Assembly: GCA_963725315.1 (NCBI GenBank)
Contig: CAVRYA010000004.1
Location: forward strand, 186,001-250,000
From: JBBRHQ01 sp963725315
Lineage (GTDB): Bacteria; Actinomycetota; Thermoleophilia; Solirubrobacterales; 70-9
Reading direction: 5' to 3'
DNA: 64,000 bases
This document shows positions 58,732-64,000 of this stretch, in pieces. The notes beneath the pieces were generated by a model, which made no database searches, was not told the origin of the DNA, and worked only from the letters and a program-made list of their open reading frames with translations. Position numbers and translations under genes: made by a program. Numbering within the stretch: position 1 is the first letter of the stretch; every line of letters begins with the position of its first letter.

Positions 58732-61179
58732 CCGCCCACCTTCTCGATCGATACCGCCTCGCCCCCGCCGTTCAGCAGCGAGTTCGCATTCCCCTCCTCA
58801 GTCCCCTCGATCAAGAAGCAGGCCCCATCCCGCATCCGCTCCCGAATCGCGACCCGCGCCTCCACCCGACGCCCGTTCGACCCGACGAGCACCCGCTCGC
58901 CATGCTGCAACCCGAGCCGCTCCGCATCTTCAGGAGAGACCTCGACCGTCTGACCCGGCTTCAGGAACCGCAGAGCGGAATTCAGCTCACTAACGGGCCC
59001 GGCCCAGAGATCGCGGTAGGTGCCGAGCAACAGTTGGCCGTCGGGGGACTCCACCGGGGAACTCAGCACGGAGCGCGCCGATCCCATTGAGTCAAGATCC
59101 GGTGCCTCGCGCGGAGCTGCTCCCCGGGGGAGGGCCGCCGGCGGCCGGCCGATCCTGCCAGCGAATACCGCGCCCTCCGATCTCAGCATCGGTCAGACCT
59201 GCATAGAAGGGAACCGCCTCAGCGACGGCGGCAAGCGCGTCGGGAGCCGACTCGATACCGGTCTCGTGGCCCAGCGCGGCGGACATTTCGGCCAGCACCT
59301 GCCACCCGGGCCGCACGTCGCCAGGCCGGGCGGCGCTCGGCCGCACCCGCTGCAGGCGCCCGTCGGGATGCGTGACGGTCCCGTCCTTCTCGGCGTGGCT
59401 CTCGAGCGGGAAGACGACGTCGGCGAGAGCGGTCGTCTCGTTCTCGAGCATCGAGAAGGCGATCACGTGATCGGCGGCGGACAGCGCTCGCTTCCAGGCG
59501 GCGCCGTCGGGCAGGTCGCGCACCGGGTCGATGCCGAAGAGGACCACCGCGGAGAGGTATCCCGACTCCAGGGCGGCGCGGATCTCCGCCGTCCCCATCC
59601 CGGCCTCGGCTTCGGTCAAACCCGGACCGGCGTCGGGCAGGCAGCCGACCTCGCGCAGGCCGCGGGCGTTGGTCAGGTCGGGAACCTCGAGCAGGCCGGA
59701 TCCCTCCTTGCCGCTCATCCCCAGCCCCTCGGCCAGCCCGAGCAGTCCCTCGATTGCGGCCGGGCCGGACTCCCCCCGCCCGATCCGCTCGCCCCAGACG
59801 ACGACCACCTCCTCGGCACCCGAGAGCGCCCCGGCGAGCTCCGCGGCGGGGCCCGACGCCTCGCCGCTCCCCGCCAGAGCGGCGCAGAGCTCGGCGAGGA
59901 AGCCGGCCGCGGCGCCGGGTGCGTAGCGGGCGACCGCGGCCGCGCCTCCGTCGAGGGCGGTCGGGCGCTCGGTGGCGACCGCCAGCCGCGCGCCATTTCG
60001 CCGCACCGCCTTGCGGATCCGCAGGTCGAGGATCGGGGAGGAGTGAAGCGGGTCGGTGCCGATGACCAGGATCGCGCCGGCTGCGTCGATGTCGGGGACC
60101 CGGGCCGAGATCGCCGGGTCGGCGAGCTTGACCAGCTCCTCGCGCTCCGGCCCGCCCGCCGGCCGGGAGTCGACGTGGGCCGAGTCGAGCGCACCGCGCA
60201 GGATCCGCTGCACCAGGTGGCCCTCCTCGTTGGAGGCGTCGCCGACGATCGCCGCGGTCTGGGCGCCGCCGGCGCGCAGGCCGGCCGCGGCGCGCTCGAT
60301 CGCCTCGGGCCAGCTCGCCCCGGCCGGGTTGCCGCCGGAGCGCAGGGCCGGTCCCCGTACCCGCGCCTCACCGGCCAGCATCTCGAAGCCGTAGCGGCCC
60401 TTGTCGCAGAGCCAGCCGTCATCGACGTCGGCGTTGTCGCGCGCGAGAACCCGCTTCACCGCCTCGTCGCGGACGGTGAAGCTGACGTTGCACTGGCTCG
60501 GGCACAGGGTGCAGACCGAGCCGGCCTGCTCGATGTCCCAGGGCCGCGCCCGGAAACGGTAGGTGTAGGAGGTGAGCGCGCCGACCGGGCAGAGCTCGGT
60601 GATGTTGCCGTGGAAGGGAGCGATGTAGGGGCGCTCGTCGAAGGTGCCGACGTACGATTTGTCGCCGCGCTCGAGGAGCTGAAGCTGCGAGTCCTCGGCG
60701 ACCTCCTGGCTGAAGCGCACGCAGCGGTAGCAGAGGATGCAGCGCTCGCGGTCGATCGCGATCAGCGGCGAGAGCGGGATCGGCTTCTCGAAGTGGCGCT
60801 TGGCCTCGGTGAAGCGGCTGCGGCCGTGGCCCCATCCCATCGAGATGTCCTGGAGCGGGCACTCGCCGCCCTTGTCGCAGACCGGGCAGTCGAGCGGGTG
60901 GTTGACGAGGAGGAACTCGACCACCGCGTTCTGGGCACCCTTCACCTGCTCGTTGCGGGTGTAGACGACCATCCCGTCGCGGACCGGGGTCGAGCAGGCC
61001 GTCTGCAGCTTCGGCATGCCCTCGATCTCGACCATGCACATCCTGCAGGCGCCGACCGGCTCGCCCAGCTTCGGCTCGTAGCAGAAGACCGGGATCTCGA
61101 CGTCACCGTGCTTGGCGGCGTCGACCAGCATCTCGCCCTCGGTCGCCTCGATCTCGCGCCCGTCGATGACCAGCGTCAC
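58728..61179 (-). CDS. nuoG: NADH-quinone oxidoreductase subunit G (one frameshift)
   Basis: Electron-transfer arm subunit with several iron-sulfur clusters and a molybdopterin-oxidoreductase-like fold. About 817 residues after repair. Ligand blocks: CYEPKLGEPVGACRMC ([2Fe-2S]), CPVCDKGGECPLQD, CILCYRCVRFSQEV and CTLCPSQCNVSF. The C-terminal molybdopterin-dinucleotide-binding-like domain (FLKPGQTVEVSPEDAERLGL) continues in another frame after about 59145. GTG at 61177-61179 is the proposed start. The upstream frame is open through nuoF, so an in-frame nuoF-nuoG fusion is the alternative. Confidence 0.92.
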
Positions 61180-61193
61180 TTTGCGCTCGGGGG

Positions 61194-62523
61194 TCAATCG
61201 GCGCCTCCCGTGGCGCTTGCGACCAGTCCCTCCTCGGACCCCGGCATCCCCGGACGCGAAGCGGAGGAGATGCTGGGCATTGAGTTCCTCGAACTCCTCG
61301 CGGAACTTGCGGACCATGGCTCCGACCGGCATCGCCATCGAGTCGCCGAGCACGCAGAGGCAGTGGCCGATGATGTTCTCCTGCACCGAGGCGACGATGT
61401 CGAGGTCCATCGGGGTCGCCTCGCCGCCGGCGACCCGCTCGAGCATCTTCACCGTCCAGTTCGTCCCCTCGCGGCAGGGAGTGCACTTCCCGCAGGACTC
61501 GTGGTGGTAGAAGCGCGCCGTGCGCAGCGCCATGTGGGGGATCGAGACGCGGTCATCGGCGACGATGATCGAGCCCGAGCCGAGCATCGAGCCGGCCTCC
61601 GCCATCGCCTCGAAGCTGTAGGGGAGGTCGAGGTCGCCGCCGGTAAGGACCGGGGAGGAGGACCCTCCCGGGTAGAAGGCCTTCACCTCGCGCCCCTCCT
61701 CGGGGCCGCCCGCGAGGCCGTAGACGATCTCGCGGGTCGGGATCCCCAGCTCGACCTCGTAGTTCCCGGGCCGTTGCACGCAGCCCGAGACCGAGACCAC
61801 CTTGGTCCCGGGGGACTGCTCGGTGCCGAAGCCCTTGAACCACTCGGCGCCGTTGGCGACGATGTGGGGGACGTTCGAGAGAGTCTCCACGTTGTTGATC
61901 AGGGTCGGGCCCCCGTAGAGGCCCTCGACCGCGGGGAAGGGGGGCTTCAGCCGCGGGTTGCCCCGCTTGCCCTCGAGCGCGTCGAGCAGCGCCGTCTCCT
62001 CGCCGCAGATGTAGGCGCCGGCGCCGCGGTGGACGACCAGCTCGAGGTCGTGGCGGGAGCCGAGCACGTTGGTGCCGAGGTAGCCGGCCCCATACGCCTC
62101 GGCGACGGCCGCGTCGAGGATGTCCCCCTGGCGGTCGTACTCGCCGCGGATGAAGATGAAGGCGTGCCCGACGTCGGCGGCGAGCGCGGCGATCGCGATC
62201 CCCTCGATCAGCTGGTGGGGATTGCGCTGCATCAGCTCGCGGTCCTTGAAGGCGCCCGGCTCAGACTCGTCGGCGTTGCAGCAGAGGTACTTCTGCGTCT
62301 TCCCGCGCGGCAGGAAGGAGGCCTTCTTGCCCATCGAGAATCCGGCGCCGCCGCGTCCTCGCAGCCCCGACTGCTCGAGCTCGTTGACGATCTCGTCCGG
62401 CTCCAGCTCGCGGTAGGCCATCTCCATCGCGCTGTAGCCGCCGTGGCGCTTGTAGCCCTCGATCGTGGCCAGGTCAGGGTCCTCGGCGCCCCGCAGCAGC
62501 ATCCGTGTCTCCGTCGCGCTCAC
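61194..62523 (-). CDS. nuoF: NADH-quinone oxidoreductase subunit F (probable frameshift near its end)
   Basis: Binds NADH and FMN and starts electron transfer. About 442 residues. Diagnostic blocks: GLRGRGGAGFSMGKKASFLP (FMN/NADH loop), YLCCNADESEPGAFKDRE, YICGEETALLDALEGKRGNPRLKPPFP and the cluster region ESCGKCTPCREGTNWT with a later Cys in HCLCVLGD. GTG start 62521-62523 overlaps the nuoE stop. In the main frame no stop separates it from nuoG. A one-base shift after EEFEELN would give a normal end (GMPGSEEGLVASATGGAD, stop 61194-61196), 14 nt before the nuoG GTG. Confidence 0.94.
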
Positions 62524-63311
62524 TGGTTGGGGCCCTTCTTCCCGGTCAGGCGCTTGTCGGGCTCGCCTTCCGGCCCGCCGGCGAGCGGGCGCCGCTCGAG
62601 CGCCCTCTCCGGGAGCACGTCGCCGCCGGAGCGGAGCTGTTCGACTGCGGTGGCGGCGTCGCCGTCCGCCAGGGGGCCGAAGTAGCGCCCGTTGATCGAG
62701 GCCATCGGCGCCAGGTCGCAGGCCCCGAGGCACTCGAAGCCGGAGACGTAGAGCTCGCCGTCCCCAGAGACCGAGCCGCCGTGGCCGGCCCCGCCGCGGT
62801 CGCAGCCGGCGGCCTCGCAGAACGCCTCGAGCAGCTGATCGCCGCCGCGCATCCAGCAGGAGATGTTGGTGCAGACGAGCACCCGCTGGGTGCCGGCGGG
62901 CTCGGTGTGCAGGAGGTCGTAGAAGCTGGCGACCGACTCCAGGTAGGCGGGGGTGACTCGCATCACCGCGGCCGCCTGGCGCATGCCCTCCGGGGTGCAC
63001 CAGCCGTAGAGGCGCTGCACCGCCCAGAGTGCCGGGATCGAGGCCGAGTGGCGGTCGGGATAGCGCGCCACCATCTCCTCGATCCGCTGCTGGAGCTCCG
63101 GCGGGCACTCCACCTCGTGGAGCTCTGGGACCCTCTCCGCCTGGCGATCGGGAAAGCGCCCGTCGACCAGGGCGGCGTCGAGCGGCAGCCCGGGGCTGCC
63201 GTCGGGGCGGCGCGGCGCCTCGGGCCCGCGGCCCGGGCCGCCCGCGTCCGGCGAGACGTCTTCCAGGCCCGCCCCCGGGCGGTTGAGGTCGCGGATCTCG
63301 CGCTCGCTCAC
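62520..63311 (-). CDS. nuoE: NADH-quinone oxidoreductase subunit E
   Basis: 263 residues from GTG 63309-63311, which overlaps the nuoD stop. A thioredoxin-like [2Fe-2S] subunit: VLVCTNISCWMRGG (first two Cys, C-x4-C) and GFECLGACDLAPM (C-x3-C). It hands electrons within the NADH module. The first 60 residues (DLNRPGAGLEDVSPDAGG...) are Pro/Gly-rich and longer than in the minimal form, as is the C-terminal tail. Complete. Confidence 0.94.
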   Translation of the reverse strand: MSEREIRDLNRPGAGLEDVSPDAGGPGRGPEAPRRPDGSPGLPLDAALVDGRFPDRQAERVPELHEVECPPELQQRIEEMVARYPDRHSASIPALWAVQRLYGWCTPEGMRQAAAVMRVTPAYLESVASFYDLLHTEPAGTQRVLVCTNISCWMRGGDQLLEAFCEAAGCDRGGAGHGGSVSGDGELYVSGFECLGACDLAPMASINGRYFGPLADGDAATAVEQLRSGGDVLPERALERRPLAGGPEGEPDKRLTGKKGPNQ

Positions 63312-64000
63312 CGGTCGATGCCTCCGAGGATCGGGTCGAGCATCGCAAGGTTGGTGATCAGGTCGGCGACATACCCGCCGACGCACATGTCGCGGAGCGC
63401 CTGCAGGTTGACGAAGGAGGGGTCGCGGAAGTGGACCCTGGCCGGCTTCGCGGAGCCGTCGGCGAGCACGTAGCAGCCGAGCTCGCCGCGCGGGGACTCG
63501 ATCGCGCGGTAGACCTCCCCGGGGGGCACCCGGTAGCCCTCGGTGACCAGCTTGAAGTGGTGGATCAGCGCCTCCATCGAGGTCGAGAGCTCCGAGCGGG
63601 GCGGCAGCACGTACTTGCGGTCGTCGGCGATGTGCGGGCCCTCGGGGAGGCCGTCGATCGCCTGCTCGATGATCTTCACCGACTCGCGCATCTCGGCCAT
63701 GCGCACGCGGAAGCGGTCGTAGCAATCGCCGACGGTGCCGACCGGGATCCCGAACTCGAAGTCGGGGTAGGCGAGGTAGTCGTAGACCTTGCGCAGGTCC
63801 CAGGGCTCCCCGGTCGCCCGCAGCAGCGGCCCGGTCACGCCGAGCTCGAGCAGGCGCTCGCGCGAGACCGTGCCGACCCCCTTGGTGCGGTTGAGGAAGA
63901 TCTCGTTGCGATCGAGCAGCGCTTCGTACTGGTCGACCCGGGTCGGCATCTCTGCGGTGAACTCGCGCAGCTTCCGCTCGAAGCCGAGCGGGATGTCCTC
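63308..64000 (-). CDS. nuoD: NADH-quinone oxidoreductase subunit D (partial, 5' end outside window)
   Basis: The C-terminal 230 residues of the 49-kDa subunit that lines the quinone site. Visible parts: YEALLDRNEIFLNRTKGVGTVSRERLLELGVTGPLLRATGEPWDLRK, YVLPPRSELSTSMEALIHHFKLVTEGYRVPPGEVYRAIESPRGELG and the final FVNLQALRDMCVGGYVADLITNLAMLDPILGGIDR. These are standard. The frame is open to the window end (EDIPLGFERKLREFTAEM upstream of the first internal Met). nuoA-C are expected beyond the edge. Confidence 0.96.
   Translation of the reverse strand, partial: EDIPLGFERKLREFTAEMPTRVDQYEALLDRNEIFLNRTKGVGTVSRERLLELGVTGPLLRATGEPWDLRKVYDYLAYPDFEFGIPVGTVGDCYDRFRVRMAEMRESVKIIEQAIDGLPEGPHIADDRKYVLPPRSELSTSMEALIHHFKLVTEGYRVPPGEVYRAIESPRGELGCYVLADGSAKPARVHFRDPSFVNLQALRDMCVGGYVADLITNLAMLDPILGGIDR

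Noticed and set aside
59020..62685. 1,221-codon plus-strand frame opposite nuoF/nuoG
   Set aside because: Antisense shadow of two clear complex I subunits; no motif and an unnatural Val/Ala/Asp/Arg composition.

Overview
The window is about 64 kb of very GC-rich DNA with G/C-dominated third codon positions, frequent GTG and TTG starts and many 1-11 nt start-stop overlaps. The gene content suggests a deep-branching actinobacterium of the Thermoleophilia/Solirubrobacterales type: an E2-E1 fused 2-oxoglutarate dehydrogenase, a DPPR-synthase-like UbiA protein, a tandem-domain ThyX, a deazaflavin (F420)-type oxidoreductase and a c-di-AMP riboswitch before an NlpC/P60 hydrolase. This placement is inferred from gene content only. 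No rRNA, tRNA, IS element or CRISPR array was recognised.

Layout. 1-4.9 kb: 5' part of a PotA-type ABC ATPase, a riboswitch-controlled secreted NlpC/P60 hydrolase, a GST-like protein with an NAD(P)-binding protein, an ABC-2 exporter and an SDR. 4.9-20 kb: central metabolism and lipids, with aconitase, a lipoyl-E2-E1 2-oxoglutarate enzyme, an acyl-CoA reductase/SDR fusion followed by an AGPS-like FAD enzyme, a polyprenyl-phosphate phosphoribosyltransferase-like UbiA protein, a truncated lipoprotein beside tandem palindromes, and citrate synthase. 20-33 kb: a UbiE-like methyltransferase with a membrane partner, PfkB kinase, quinone oxidoreductase, DEAD-box helicase, a histidine kinase/receiver pair, a DMT transporter, a HAD/APH-kinase/acyl-CoA-dehydrogenase neighbourhood, a RibD-like reductase and an HD-GYP protein. 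33-50.6 kb: RpiB-like protein, sulfotransferase, flippase-like membrane protein, TadE-like protein, CBS protein, an Alg14/Alg13/GT2 glycosylation module, Acs, a GH114-like lipoprotein, an LPxTG cupredoxin, ThyX, a methyltransferase, a VOC protein and an F420-type oxidoreductase. 50.6-64 kb: a minus-strand nuo operon from nuoN back to a partial nuoD, with a SnoaL-like gene between nuoI and nuoJ.

Aconitase, the 2-oxoglutarate enzyme and citrate synthase supply much of the TCA cycle, whose NADH would feed complex I (nuo). The acyl-CoA reductase plus AGPS pair is the most interesting functional inference: together they could make a fatty alcohol and insert it as an alkyl ether, a bacterial counterpart of the FAR1/AGPS route.

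A recurring caveat: about fifteen apparent single-base frameshifts break otherwise well-conserved genes (SDR, kgd, acyl-CoA dehydrogenase, TadE-like, nuoF/G/L/M/N). Most look like sequence or assembly errors. The acyl-CoA dehydrogenase, with about six in 1.25 kb, could be a real pseudogene.
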